Source: Pseudomonas sp. MWU13-2100 (GTDB taxonomy: Bacteria > Pseudomonadota > Gammaproteobacteria > Pseudomonadales > Pseudomonadaceae). Taken from it: a stretch of 64,000 bases of DNA. How positions within the stretch are numbered: position 1 is the stretch's first letter; every line of letters begins with the position of its first letter. Below the pieces are notes generated by a model that did not search any database, was not told the DNA's origin, and saw nothing but the letters and a program-made list of their open reading frames with translations. Made by a program: the position numbers and the translations under genes. The DNA lies in the NCBI RefSeq assembly GCF_023242365.1, contig NZ_JALLIX010000016.1:1-64000 (forward strand). Reading direction: 5' to 3'. Below are positions 55,594 through 64,000 of this stretch, piece by piece.

Positions 55594-56324
55594 TGCAGCA
55601 GCCTGGACGTCTGATCGGCCTCGGCGTGGGCCCCGGTGACCCGGAACTGATTACGCTCAAGGCCTTGCGCCTGCTGCGTGAGTCGCCGGTGGTGGCGTAC
55701 TTCGTCGCCAAGGGCAAGAAAGGCAACGCGTTCGGCATTATCGAGGCGCATTTGCAGGAGGCCCAGGGCCTGTTGCCGCTGGTCTATCCGGTGACCACCG
55801 AGGCGTTGCCGGCGCCCTTGTCCTATGAACAGGTGATCAGCGATTTCTACGACGCCGCCAGCCTGGAGGTGGCCGCGCACCTCGATGCCGGCCGCGATGT
55901 GGCAGTGATCTGCGAAGGTGACCCGTTCTTTTACGGCTCCTACATGTACCTGCACGACCGCCTGGCCGAGCGTTATGAGACCGAAGTAATTCCTGGCGTG
56001 TGCTCGATGCTCGGTGGTGCCTCGGTGCTCGGAGTGCCGTTGGTGTACCGCAACCAGAGCCTGTCGGTATTGTCCGGCGTGCTGCCCCATGACGAACTCA
56101 AACGCCGCCTGGCCGATGCCGATGCGGCGGTGATCATGAAACTGGGGCGCAACTTTCCCAAGGTTCGTCAGGTGCTGGAAGAGTTGGGCCTGGCCGACCG
56201 CGCCCTGTATGTGGAGCGGGCGACCATGGTCAACCAGAAGATCGTCCCGCTCTATGAGGTCGAGCCGATGTCTTCGCCGTACTTCTCGCTGATCATCGTG
56301 CCCGGCGAACGGTGGCAGGGATGA
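55590..56324 (+). CDS. cobI: Precorrin-2 C20-methyltransferase CobI
   Basis: A 244-residue tetrapyrrole methylase that transfers a methyl from SAM to C20 of precorrin-2. The N-terminal P-loop [18 protein letters not shown] and the [16 protein letters not shown] region are typical. ATG 55590 overlaps the cobH stop, and the cobI stop overlaps cobJ. Translation is therefore likely linked across the four genes. Confidence 0.95.
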   Translation: MMQQPGRLIGLGVGPGDPELITLKALRLLRESPVVAYFVAKGKKGNAFGIIEAHLQEAQGLLPLVYPVTTEALPAPLSYEQVISDFYDAASLEVAAHLDAGRDVAVICEGDPFFYGSYMYLHDRLAERYETEVIPGVCSMLGGASVLGVPLVYRNQSLSVLSGVLPHDELKRRLADADAAVIMKLGRNFPKVRQVLEELGLADRALYVERATMVNQKIVPLYEVEPMSSPYFSLIIVPGERWQG

Positions 56325-58027
56325 GTCGCACACAACCGGCCATTGTCATTCTCGGCAATGGCAGTCTGGCGACGGCCCGGCGGCTGCAACGGATTTATCC
56401 GGATGCGCTGGTCTACGGCCTGGCGGAGCGGGTCGACGGTGCGGATCGGCTGTATCACGAGTTTGGCGCGACCCTGCGCCAGCTCTATCAGCAGGACACG
56501 CCGATCATTGCCCTGTGCGCCGCCGGTATCGTGATCCGCACGCTGGCCTCGGTGCTGCTGGAGAAAGGTGCCGAGCCGCCGGTGCTGGCCGTGGCCGAAG
56601 ACGGCAGCACCGTGGTGCCGCTGTTGGGCGGGCTGGGCGGGGTGAATGTCATGGCCCGGGAAATGGCCGCCGGCCTCGGTGTCGCGGCCGCCATCACCAC
56701 CAGCGGCGAGCTGCGTTTCGGTACCTGCCTGCTGAACCCGCCGAGCGGTTACGCCCTCGGTGACCTGGAACTGGGCAAGCGCTTTGTCTCGGACCTGCTG
56801 GCCGGCGAAAGCGTGCGTATCGAAGGCGCGGCGCCCTGGTTAACGCAGGCGCATTTACCGGAGGATCGCCAGGCGCGCCTGTCGATTCATATCGGCAGTG
56901 CCGAGCGTGCGCCGGCGGCCAATGAATTGCTGATTTATCCGCGCAGCGTGCTGGTGGCGGTCACGGCTCGTGTGCCGGAACTGGTCAACGCGGTTCGCGA
57001 CGCTCTGCACGGTGCGGGCATCGCCCGGCAGTCGCTGGCCTGCCTATTGGCCGCGGACAGTGAGATGGCCAGTCCCGTGCTGCGTGAAGCGGCTGTCGAG
57101 TTGGGCGTGCCGTTGCGTTTTGTTGCCTCGTCCGGCTCTGTCGTTGATATGGCGCAACAGGCGATATTGCAGCTGCTGCCGCCGATCTCTGTCGGCGAGG
57201 GCCTGGCGATCGCGGTCGCCAGCCAGCCGTTGGAGCCGGAGCGTATCGGTCGTCCTCGCGGTCGCCTGGCGGTGATCGGCCTCGGCCCCGGTGCCGCCGA
57301 ACTGATGGTGCCGGCGGTGAAGGCCGAGTTGGCGCAAGCCAACGACGTGCTGGGCTATGAAACCTACGTGCGCATGGCGGGGCCGTTCCGCGCCGATCAG
57401 GTGCTGCATTGCACCGACAACCGTGAAGAGATGCAGCGCGCCCGACACGCCTTTGAACTGGCGGCCGTGGGGCGTTCGGTGGTGGTCGTGTCGTCCGGCG
57501 ATCCGGGGGTATTCGCCATGGCGGCGGCGGTGCTCGAAGCCCTGCACGAGTCGACTGACCCGAGCTGGCACAGCGTCGACCTGGAAATCCTGCCGGGAGT
57601 GTCCGCCTCGCTGGCGACGGCGGCCCAGGCCGGTGCGCCGTTGGGGCATGATTTTTGTGTGATGTCGCTCTCGGACAACCTCAAGCCCTGGAGCATCATC
57701 GAGAAGCGCCTCGACCTGGCGGCCCAGGCCGACCTGGCCCTGGCTTTCTACAACCCGATCTCGCGTTCCCGTCCCTGGCAGTTGGGCCGGGCCCTGGAGA
57801 TTGTCGCCGAGCATCGCACGGCACAGACGCCGGTGGTACTGGGGCGGGATATCGGCCGGCCGGGACAGACCTTGCGGGTGACCAGCCTGGGTGAACTGAC
57901 GCCGGACCAGGTGGACATGCGCACGATGGTTATCATCGGCTCGTCCACCACCTGTACTTTCCCCCGTGCCGAGGGCGGCGAGTGGGTCTACACCCCGCGC
58001 TGGTACGGTGAAAAGCCCTGTTCTTGA
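56321..58027 (+). CDS. cobJ: Fused CbiG-like / precorrin-3B C17-methyltransferase CobJ
   Basis: A 568-residue two-part protein. Residues 1-300 resemble CbiG/CobE ([40 protein letters not shown], and a CobE-like [20 protein letters not shown]). Residues about 310-560 are the CobJ/CbiH methyltransferase ([28 protein letters not shown]). CobJ methylates C17 with ring contraction; CbiG-like enzymes open the delta-lactone in the anaerobic route and CobE's role is less clear. ATG 56321 overlaps the cobI stop. It is the last recognised gene of the unit. Confidence 0.92.
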   Translation: MSRTQPAIVILGNGSLATARRLQRIYPDALVYGLAERVDGADRLYHEFGATLRQLYQQDTPIIALCAAGIVIRTLASVLLEKGAEPPVLAVAEDGSTVVPLLGGLGGVNVMAREMAAGLGVAAAITTSGELRFGTCLLNPPSGYALGDLELGKRFVSDLLAGESVRIEGAAPWLTQAHLPEDRQARLSIHIGSAERAPAANELLIYPRSVLVAVTARVPELVNAVRDALHGAGIARQSLACLLAADSEMASPVLREAAVELGVPLRFVASSGSVVDMAQQAILQLLPPISVGEGLAIAVASQPLEPERIGRPRGRLAVIGLGPGAAELMVPAVKAELAQANDVLGYETYVRMAGPFRADQVLHCTDNREEMQRARHAFELAAVGRSVVVVSSGDPGVFAMAAAVLEALHESTDPSWHSVDLEILPGVSASLATAAQAGAPLGHDFCVMSLSDNLKPWSIIEKRLDLAAQADLALAFYNPISRSRPWQLGRALEIVAEHRTAQTPVVLGRDIGRPGQTLRVTSLGELTPDQVDMRTMVIIGSSTTCTFPRAEGGEWVYTPRWYGEKPCS

Positions 58028-58055
58028 GAGGCTGCGGCCTCATGAGGAGCGGCCT

Positions 58056-58138
58056 CTATAATTCTCTATAATCGTCTGTAATTGGCTACGAAACGGCTTC
58101 TCTATAATCATCTATAATTGACTATAATTGACTATAAA
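58056..58138 (+). repeat. Phased 10-bp CTATAAT repeat array upstream of the ATPase gene
   Basis: CTATAAT begins at 58056 and 58066, CTGTAAT at 58076 and CTACGAA (degenerate) at 58086; then, after 16 bases, CTATAAT at 58102, 58112 and 58122 and CTATAAA at 58132. Within each block the step is exactly 10 bases. The last unit overlaps the AGGAG ribosome-binding site (58138-58142). The stretch is strikingly AT-rich for this genome and each unit contains a TATAAT-like -10 hexamer. Confidence 0.9.
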
Positions 58139-58148
58139 GGAGCCTGCC

Positions 58149-59330
58149 ATGCCCTCCCATCAACCGTTTTTCCATCGTGCAAGCCAGGCCCAGGCGTACA
58201 CCAAAAACATCCTGAGCACGGCTATCGGCAGTGCTGCCAGCTCCGGTCTGTTTTTCGCGGCACCGCGTCGAACCGGCAAGTCCACCTTCATGCGTGAAGA
58301 CTTGCGCCCGGCGCTTGAGGCGGCTGGGACCCTGGTGGTGTACGCCGACCTCTGGGAAAACATGTCGGCCGATCCGGGGACCGTCATCCTGAGTGCCATT
58401 CGTAGCGAACTGGCAAAAAACGAAGGGGTTATCCAGCGCTTGGCCAAGGGCGCCGGAATGGACAAGCTCAAGGTTGGCGGGCTGTCGTTCGATCTTGATC
58501 GTATCGGCCTGGGCAAGGATATTTCCTTGAGCGCCGCATTGGCGGCACTCTCGGATGAGACGCGCAAGATGATTGTGCTGATCATCGATGAAGCTCAGCA
58601 CGCGATCACCACCGAGGCGGGAGTGGCGACGATGTTTGCCCTCAAGGCCGCCCGCGACGAGCTCAACAGCAGCCGGCACTTTGGTTTGCGCGTGGTCTGT
58701 ACCGGGTCCAACAGTGACAAGTTGGCGATGCTGCGCAACAGCAAGGACCAGGCATTCTTCGGCGCGCCGCTGATCAAGTTCCCGCCATTGGGCGCCGATT
58801 ACATTGAGTGGTTCTGTGCCAATGTGGCTTTGCCCTTCTCTCTGGAGCCCAGGTCGGTTCTCGAATTGTTCCGGCAGGCCTCAAGCCGTCCCGAGGTGCT
58901 CGCGGCGGCGGCGGGAGTTTTACAGTACGAGTTCGACCTGACCGATGAGAATGGTCCTGCGCGCTTTGCCGAGGAAGTGCTCATTCAAGCGCGGGGCATG
59001 AACCAGGAGTTGATGCGTGTGGTGCACAGCCTCACCCCTATTCAATCCGCGGTGCTGCGGGTGATGGCCGCTGCGGGAGCGGCCTACGCCCCTTTCGAGA
59101 GCCAGACCATGGTGCTTTACGGTATTGCACTGCGGGCTGCCGGCATTGCTGCCGATGTGGCGAAAGCCGATATCCCGGGGGTGCAACAGGCGCTCGTGGC
59201 ATTGCAGGATAAGAAGCTGGTATGGCGGGCGGCACGGGGGGTCTACGCCGTCGAGGAGCAAAGCGTCGTCGCCGCGCTGGAGGAGGAGGGGTTGCTCCAG
59301 GGACTCAAGAGCGACCGCACTGAGTCCTGA
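58149..59330 (+). CDS. Stand-alone STAND/ORC-like AAA ATPase
   Basis: A 393-residue P-loop ATPase. Walker A is APRRTGKS (residues 38-45), the form seen in archaeal-ATPase/MNS-clade STAND proteins; Walker B is MIVLIIDEAQ (Asp147-Glu148); a sensor-1-like VCTGSNSDK is near 193. Residues about 280-390 look like a winged-helix domain (HSLTPIQSAVLRVMAAAG, QQALVALQDKKLVWR, RGVYAVEEQSVV), so DNA binding is likely. ATG 58149 has AGGAG six bases upstream; the frame is also open from TTG 58128. No partner gene is present. Function is unknown. Confidence 0.75.
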   Translation: MPSHQPFFHRASQAQAYTKNILSTAIGSAASSGLFFAAPRRTGKSTFMREDLRPALEAAGTLVVYADLWENMSADPGTVILSAIRSELAKNEGVIQRLAKGAGMDKLKVGGLSFDLDRIGLGKDISLSAALAALSDETRKMIVLIIDEAQHAITTEAGVATMFALKAARDELNSSRHFGLRVVCTGSNSDKLAMLRNSKDQAFFGAPLIKFPPLGADYIEWFCANVALPFSLEPRSVLELFRQASSRPEVLAAAAGVLQYEFDLTDENGPARFAEEVLIQARGMNQELMRVVHSLTPIQSAVLRVMAAAGAAYAPFESQTMVLYGIALRAAGIAADVAKADIPGVQQALVALQDKKLVWRAARGVYAVEEQSVVAALEEEGLLQGLKSDRTES

Positions 59331-59332
59331 TT

Positions 59333-59929
59333 TCAAGGCAGCAGATACCCACGCACCCCGGTAAAGATGATCTGCGCCGCCAGGGCACAGACGAACAGTC
59401 CCATCAGGCGGCTGACGATCTGCAAACCCTGGTCGCCGAGGATGCGTTCGATCCGGTTGGACAGGTACAGCACCACGCCGACGGTCAGGCTCGCCAGGGC
59501 GATACTGATAATGGCAAAGAGCTTGTCGTCCCAGTGCGGCTGGCTGACCCCCATGACCAGCAGGGCACCGATGGTGCCGGGGCCGACGGTCAGGGGGATG
59601 GTCAGCGGGACGATGGTCACGTCCTGCTGCACGTTGTCGGTCTGCACCGCCGATTTACCCTGGGCCATGCCCAGCGCCGAAATGAACAGCACGCTGCCCG
59701 CACCGATGCGGAAGGCATCCACGGTGATGCCGAACACGCTGAAAATCACCCGCCCGAACAGATACAGCAGCACGCTGGACACCAGCGTCGCCAACGCGAC
59801 CTTCCAGGCCAGGCGCCGCCGCTCCCTGCTGGAATAACCGCGGGTCAGGCTGATAAAGCAGGACAGGACGAAGAATGGGCTGTAGAGCACCAGCATCTTC
59901 AGGTAAACGCTGAATAACACGTGGAGCAT
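59333..59929 (-). CDS. MarC family integral membrane protein
   Basis: A 198-residue membrane protein with six hydrophobic helices. The beginning LHVLFSVYLKMLVLYSPFFVLSCFISLTRGYS and the motif VPLTIPLTVGPGTIGALLVM are typical of MarC/YchE/YhgN. The family is widespread and its transport function is uncertain; the name stems from location in the E. coli mar region, not from proven drug resistance. ATG 59929 is chosen because it precedes the first helix; the longer frame has no conservation visible. It converges with the ATPase gene with a 2-bp gap. Confidence 0.88.
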   Translation of the reverse strand: MLHVLFSVYLKMLVLYSPFFVLSCFISLTRGYSSRERRRLAWKVALATLVSSVLLYLFGRVIFSVFGITVDAFRIGAGSVLFISALGMAQGKSAVQTDNVQQDVTIVPLTIPLTVGPGTIGALLVMGVSQPHWDDKLFAIISIALASLTVGVVLYLSNRIERILGDQGLQIVSRLMGLFVCALAAQIIFTGVRGYLLP

Positions 59930-60045
59930 GGCGTGGGCTCGTAACGGAGGAGGGCGACGGCAGTCTATCAGGGGTTGCGCATGCTGTCGGCTCTGTCCGG
60001 GCACGAGCCGGGAGGATTCTCACGGGGCGGTTTTGTGTCCCGCCG

Positions 60046-62832
60046 TCAGGGCGTCGGAACCTGGGCCTGCTGCTGCGCGCGCTCGGCCACCCAGTGCTCC
60101 ACCAGCTCGCGCAATTGTGACAGTTCCACTGGCTTGGCCATGTGCCCGTCCATCCCGGCCTGGCGCGCGCGTTCCTTGTGCTCGGTGAGAATGTGTGCGG
60201 TCAGGGCCACCACCGGGGTGCGCACCCGCTGGTTGCCGACTTCCCAGGCGCGTAGCTGCTGGGTGGCGGAAAAACCGTCGAGGATCGGCATTTCGCAGTC
60301 CATCAGCACCAGGTCGTAGCGCTGGGCTTTCATCGCCCGCAGGGCCTCTTCGCCGTTGCTGGCGGTGTCGGGCTTGAGGTTGAGCTTGCCGAGCATGCCC
60401 CGAATCACTTTGGTGGAAATGCTGTTGTCTTCGGCCACCAGGATGCGGAAGTCGCTCGGTACGGTGATCGGCTCCACCAACTCGGGACTCGCCGCGGGCG
60501 TCGGCGTCGGTCCCTGGCCCGGTCCCTTGTCGCGCTGGGCCAGTTCGTCGGCCAGGGTGGTCTTGAGGGTATAGCCGGCCACCGGCTTGGCGAGGATGCG
60601 CTTGACCCCGGCATTGCGCGCGATGATCTTGCTCGGCGCGTTGCTGATCCCGGTGAGCATGATCAGCAGGATGTCGTGGTTCAGGCTCGGGTCTTCCTTG
60701 ATTTTCGCCGCCAGCTGCATGCCGGTCATGCCGGGCATGTTCTGGTCCAGCAGCACCGCGTCGAAGTAGTCGCGCAGGTGGGCCTTGGTCCGCAGCAGTG
60801 CCAGGGCTTCCTTGCCCGACGGCACGGCACTGACGTTCAGGCCCCAGGCGCTGCATTGCTGCACCAGCACCTTGCGGCAGGTGTCGTTGTCGTCGACCAC
60901 CAGCACCCGCGCGCCGCGCAGCGGGCCGTCGAGATCGGAGGTCGGGTTCTCCAGGTGCAGCGGGTCCAGCGGCAAGGTCAGCCACAGGGTGCTGCCCTGG
61001 TGGGCGCCGCTCTTGATGCCGAACTCGCCCTGCATCAGTTGCACCAGTTGGCGGGCGATCACCAGCCCGAGGTTGCCGCCCAGACGGGTCGCGGCGAGGA
61101 AGTTCTTGCTCTGCAGTTCGGCGTGGAGCAGGGCGTCGCGTTCTTCGTCGCCCATCGGCACGCCGCTGTCCTGGACCGCGATGCGCAGGCGCGGCTGGCC
61201 GCTGCGTTCGTCGAGGGCGACGACAATCAGGATCTCGCCCTCGTCGGTTTTCTTCAGTGCGTGTTCCAGCAGGCTGAGCAGGGTCTGGCGCAAGCGCGTC
61301 GGGTCACCGCTGATCACCCGCGGCACCTGAGGCTGGATAAAGCTGATCAGCTCGACATTCTGCTGTTCGGCCCGGGCGCGGAAAATACTCAGGCAGTCAT
61401 CGATCAGGGCATTGAGGTCGAACTGCACGTCATCCAGTTCGATCTGCCCGGACTCCAGCTTGGAGATGTCGAGGATCTCGTTGATCAGGGTCAGCAGCTC
61501 GTTGCCGGCGCTGTGGATGGTTTGCACGTAGTCGCGCTGCTTGACCGACAACGGCGTGCCCAGGAGCAGTTCGGTCATGCCCAGCACGCCGTTCATCGGC
61601 GTTCGGATCTCGTGGCTGATCTTCGCCAGGAACTCGGCCTTGGCGGCGATTTCCGCGTTGCTCGCGGCCAGGTCGCGGCTGAGGCTGAACTGGTCTTCGG
61701 TGATACTGCGGCGGCGCTCGCCCAGGGCCACGCTCATCAACAGGCCGCTGATGCAGATAAACACCAGCAGCGCGACGATCAGGCCTTGCGGTGCTACCAG
61801 GGTCAGTCCCAGCAGCGCGGGGAGGATCACCAGCGTGCCGATGTTGAAGACCACCATGGCCACCACGAACAGGCGCGCCGGGCGATAGCCCTTCTGCCAG
61901 TGATAGGCGGAGACCAGCAGGATGCTCAGGCTGGCCAGGCCCACCAGGCCGTAGGTCATGATGTTCAGCGGCAGGGTATCGATGAACAGCAGCAGCAGGC
62001 CGCCAAGGCAGATGACCAGGATGTCGCCCAGCAGCAGCTTGTTCAGGGGATGCGGGCCCAGCTGCGAAAAGAACGAGTAGGTGAACATCAGTCCGCAGGG
62101 GGCGGTCAGCAGCAGCGCCACATAGGAGGCCGGAGTCTGCGCGCCGTGCCAGTCGGGCAGCCAGGGGCCGATCAGGTTCAGCAGGAACAGCGCGCTGAGC
62201 AGCAGGAAGCCTTCGCAGGCGGCCAGCCACAGGCTACTGCGCGAGCGGGTGTAGGCGAAGCGGATCAGGTTGTGCAGGATCAGCATCGTCAGGCAGCCGA
62301 ACAGCAGCCCGTAAAGCAGTGTCTGGCTCTGGTCGGCGGCGACCGCGATAGCCGGCTCGAGGGTAATGTGCGGGCGCAGCTCGTGCTTGGACACCAGCCG
62401 CAGGTAGATATCCAGTGGTCGGCTGCTTTGCACCAGCGGCAGCATGAAGTCGCTGCTGGGCAGTGGACGTTCGGCCTGGGGCAGGTCGTTGCCGGTGCGC
62501 ACCTGGGCGATCAGGTTGTCGCCGTCGAGGGTGTAGAGGTCTAGACGCGCGAGGTCAGGAGCGAAGACCCGCAGAACTTGTTCATGGCTGCCCGGTTGCA
62601 GGCGAAAGCGCAGCCACAAGGCGCCCTCGGGCTGGGCGGCGGTCAAGCGTTCGAGCTCGACCGGACTGAATTGGTTGGTGTAGCGCGAAGAGCGGATATC
62701 GCTCAATTGCAGGTCGGCCTGGTCGTCAAACAATGACGCCCAGCCAATGCCTTGCGAGGCCTGGGCCGGAGCAAGGCAGAGCAGGGTCAGCAAGCTGACG
62801 GTGAAACCTATGGCGATCCTGAGCCAGCGCAC
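60046..62832 (-). CDS. retS: RetS-type hybrid sensor kinase
   Basis: A 928-residue hybrid kinase: signal peptide, periplasmic 7TMR-DISMED2 domain (about 35-160), seven-helix 7TMR-DISM region (about 172-375), HisKA with His407 (KISHEIRTPMNG), HATPase (about 510-620), and two receiver domains with Asp696 (LLDQNMPG) and Asp845 (LMDCEMPI). This architecture and position next to purD match RetS, which binds GacS and blocks the GacA-Rsm pathway. The HATPase is degenerate (N-box lacks the Asn: LLSLLEHALKK; G2 is GGNLGLVIA). The start is GTG at 62832, with AAGGGA upstream. Confidence 0.9.
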   Translation of the reverse strand: MRWLRIAIGFTVSLLTLLCLAPAQASQGIGWASLFDDQADLQLSDIRSSRYTNQFSPVELERLTAAQPEGALWLRFRLQPGSHEQVLRVFAPDLARLDLYTLDGDNLIAQVRTGNDLPQAERPLPSSDFMLPLVQSSRPLDIYLRLVSKHELRPHITLEPAIAVAADQSQTLLYGLLFGCLTMLILHNLIRFAYTRSRSSLWLAACEGFLLLSALFLLNLIGPWLPDWHGAQTPASYVALLLTAPCGLMFTYSFFSQLGPHPLNKLLLGDILVICLGGLLLLFIDTLPLNIMTYGLVGLASLSILLVSAYHWQKGYRPARLFVVAMVVFNIGTLVILPALLGLTLVAPQGLIVALLVFICISGLLMSVALGERRRSITEDQFSLSRDLAASNAEIAAKAEFLAKISHEIRTPMNGVLGMTELLLGTPLSVKQRDYVQTIHSAGNELLTLINEILDISKLESGQIELDDVQFDLNALIDDCLSIFRARAEQQNVELISFIQPQVPRVISGDPTRLRQTLLSLLEHALKKTDEGEILIVVALDERSGQPRLRIAVQDSGVPMGDEERDALLHAELQSKNFLAATRLGGNLGLVIARQLVQLMQGEFGIKSGAHQGSTLWLTLPLDPLHLENPTSDLDGPLRGARVLVVDDNDTCRKVLVQQCSAWGLNVSAVPSGKEALALLRTKAHLRDYFDAVLLDQNMPGMTGMQLAAKIKEDPSLNHDILLIMLTGISNAPSKIIARNAGVKRILAKPVAGYTLKTTLADELAQRDKGPGQGPTPTPAASPELVEPITVPSDFRILVAEDNSISTKVIRGMLGKLNLKPDTASNGEEALRAMKAQRYDLVLMDCEMPILDGFSATQQLRAWEVGNQRVRTPVVALTAHILTEHKERARQAGMDGHMAKPVELSQLRELVEHWVAERAQQQAQVPTP

Positions 62833-62892
62833 GGCGAAATCCCTTCGTAGGTTGATGCCCGGTGATAACTATGCGCAGGGCCGGAATAGTTC

Positions 62893-62930
62893 GGCAAGGG
62901 CTGAAGGCCCTTGCCTATCCCTTCGGATAG
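62893..62930. terminator. Two tandem hairpins between purD and retS
   Basis: GGCAAGGGC (62893-62901) pairs with GCCCTTGCC (62907-62915), and CTATCC (62915-62920) with GGATAG (62925-62930). They lie immediately after the purD stop in the 99-bp purD-retS gap. No T-run follows, so attenuation or RNA processing is as likely as termination. Confidence 0.5.
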
Positions 62931-62931
62931 C

Positions 62932-64000
62932 TTATTCCTTTGACTCTGCGCGTTCGCGTGCAATTGCACGATAGCCGATGTCGCTACGGTAGAAGCAGCC
63001 GTCCCAATCAATCTTAGCTGCGAGCTTGTAAGCTTGCTGCTGCGCGGCGCCAACACTGTTGCCCAGGGCGGTGGCGCAGAGTACGCGACCGCCGGAGGTT
63101 ACTACCTGGCCGTCCTTCAGTGCGGTACCGGCGTGAAAGACTTTGCCTTCCAGGCCCGCGGCCGCATCCAGGCCGTTGATCACCGCGCCCTTGGCGTAGT
63201 CACCCGGATAACCGCCGGCAGCGAGGACGATGCCCAGGCTCGGACGCGGGTCCCATTGGGCTTCGATCTTGTCCAGGGCCTGGGCCAGCGCGGCCTCGAT
63301 CAGCAGGATCAGGCTCGATTGCAGGCGCAGCATCACCGGTTGGGTTTCCGGATCGCCGAAGCGGCAGTTGAACTCGATGACTTTCGGGTTGCCGGCCTGG
63401 TCGATCATCAGTCCCGCATAGAGGAAACCGGTGTAGACGTTGCCTTCGGCGGCCATGCCGCGCACGGTGGGCCAGATCACCTGGTCCATGACCCGCTGGT
63501 GCACCTCGTCGGTGACCACTGGCGCCGGCGAGTAGGCGCCCATGCCGCCGGTGTTCGGGCCGCTGTCGCCGTCGCCGACGCGCTTGTGGTCCTGGCTGGT
63601 GGCCATGGGCAGGACGTTCTTGCCGTCGACCATGACGATGAAGCTGGCTTCTTCGCCGTCGAGGAATTCCTCGATGACCACCCGCGAACCGGCTTCACCG
63701 AAGGCATTACCGGCGAGCATGTCGCGGACGGCGTCTTCGGCTTCGCCCAGGGTCATGGCGACGATCACGCCTTTACCGGCGGCCAGGCCGTCGGCCTTGA
63801 TCACGATCGGTGCGCCTTTTTCACGCAGATAGGCCAGGGCCGGCTCGATCTCGGTGAAGTTCTGGTAGTCGGCGGTAGGGATCTTGTGACGCGCCAGGAA
63901 GTCTTTGGTGAAGGCTTTGGAGCCTTCGAGCTGGGCGGCGCCAGCGGTCGGACCGAAGCAGTCGAGGCCACGGGCGCGGAACAGGTCGACCACGCCGGCC
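62932..64000 (-). CDS. purD: Phosphoribosylamine-glycine ligase PurD (partial)
   Basis: The visible 355 residues are the C-terminal part of PurD, an ATP-grasp enzyme that joins phosphoribosylamine and glycine in purine synthesis. Typical runs are FGPTAGAAQLEGSKAFTKDF, IVIKADGLAAGKGVIVAM and IEFNCRFGDPETQPVM. The frame is open to the window edge (codon 63997-63999), so the N-terminal part lies outside. The stop is TAA in the minus direction at 62934-62932. The adjacent retS gene on the same strand follows after 99 bp. Confidence 0.95.
   Translation of the reverse strand, partial: AGVVDLFRARGLDCFGPTAGAAQLEGSKAFTKDFLARHKIPTADYQNFTEIEPALAYLREKGAPIVIKADGLAAGKGVIVAMTLGEAEDAVRDMLAGNAFGEAGSRVVIEEFLDGEEASFIVMVDGKNVLPMATSQDHKRVGDGDSGPNTGGMGAYSPAPVVTDEVHQRVMDQVIWPTVRGMAAEGNVYTGFLYAGLMIDQAGNPKVIEFNCRFGDPETQPVMLRLQSSLILLIEAALAQALDKIEAQWDPRPSLGIVLAAGGYPGDYAKGAVINGLDAAAGLEGKVFHAGTALKDGQVVTSGGRVLCATALGNSVGAAQQQAYKLAAKIDWDGCFYRSDIGYRAIARERAESKE

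Overview
The window looks like a chromosomal segment of a high-GC gammaproteobacterium of the genus Pseudomonas, most likely the P. fluorescens group. This rests on several things recognised from memory: recCBD without an interposed ptrA, a yfiRNB c-di-GMP operon, a retS-type hybrid kinase next to purD, a urease operon with a PitA-like acetyltransferase between ureA and ureB, a split cob cluster resembling that of P. aeruginosa, and many Pseudomonas-type REP palindromes between genes. No species call is made, and no rRNA, tRNA, CRISPR array or intact mobile element was seen.

Layout. 1-4070 holds a LysR regulator diverging from an MFS permease and an M20 amidohydrolase, ending at an IS66 tnpA remnant; this part is visibly less GC-rich than what follows. 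4153-13378 is recC-recB-recD, joined by 4-bp overlaps. 13552-18072 (minus) is an uptake/metabolism unit: TIM-barrel protein, 2OG-type oxygenase, solute-binding protein, and a fused permease-ATPase. 18406-20757 is yfiR-yfiN-yfiB. 20920-26775 is a mix of single genes (acyltransferase, EamA exporter with divergent AraC regulator, psiF, AI-2E-type permease, outer-membrane barrel). 26907-29740 is a chaperone pair: yegD diverging from cbpA-cbpM. A histidine kinase follows.

31076-41467 (minus) is one long nitrogen unit, urtABCDE followed by ureD-ureA-acetyltransferase-acetyltransferase-ureB-ureC, headed by a good sigma-54 -24/-12 element and two upstream NtrC-like sites. The urease accessory genes ureE, ureF and ureG are not in the window. 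The unit is interrupted by three REPIN-like insertions.

41874-44616 (minus) is a FecCD/BtuF-type metal or metallophore ABC transporter with a Zur-like palindrome upstream. 44837-50036 (minus) is a copper-acquisition cluster: two DUF2946 proteins, a PCu(A)C copper chaperone, an OprC-type TonB receptor with its Cu-binding residues conserved, and a PepSY membrane protein. 50345-58027 is the corrin-ring part of cobalamin synthesis, cobK-cbiD-cobL (minus) diverging from cobG-cobH-cobI-cobJ (plus).

58056-59330 is the least familiar part: an 83-bp array of CTATAAT units repeated every 10 bp directly in front of a stand-alone STAND-like AAA ATPase gene. marC, retS and the 3' part of purD close the window.

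Coordinates and motifs were read by eye. Family assignments are recognition without database search, so starts and functions carry the stated uncertainty.
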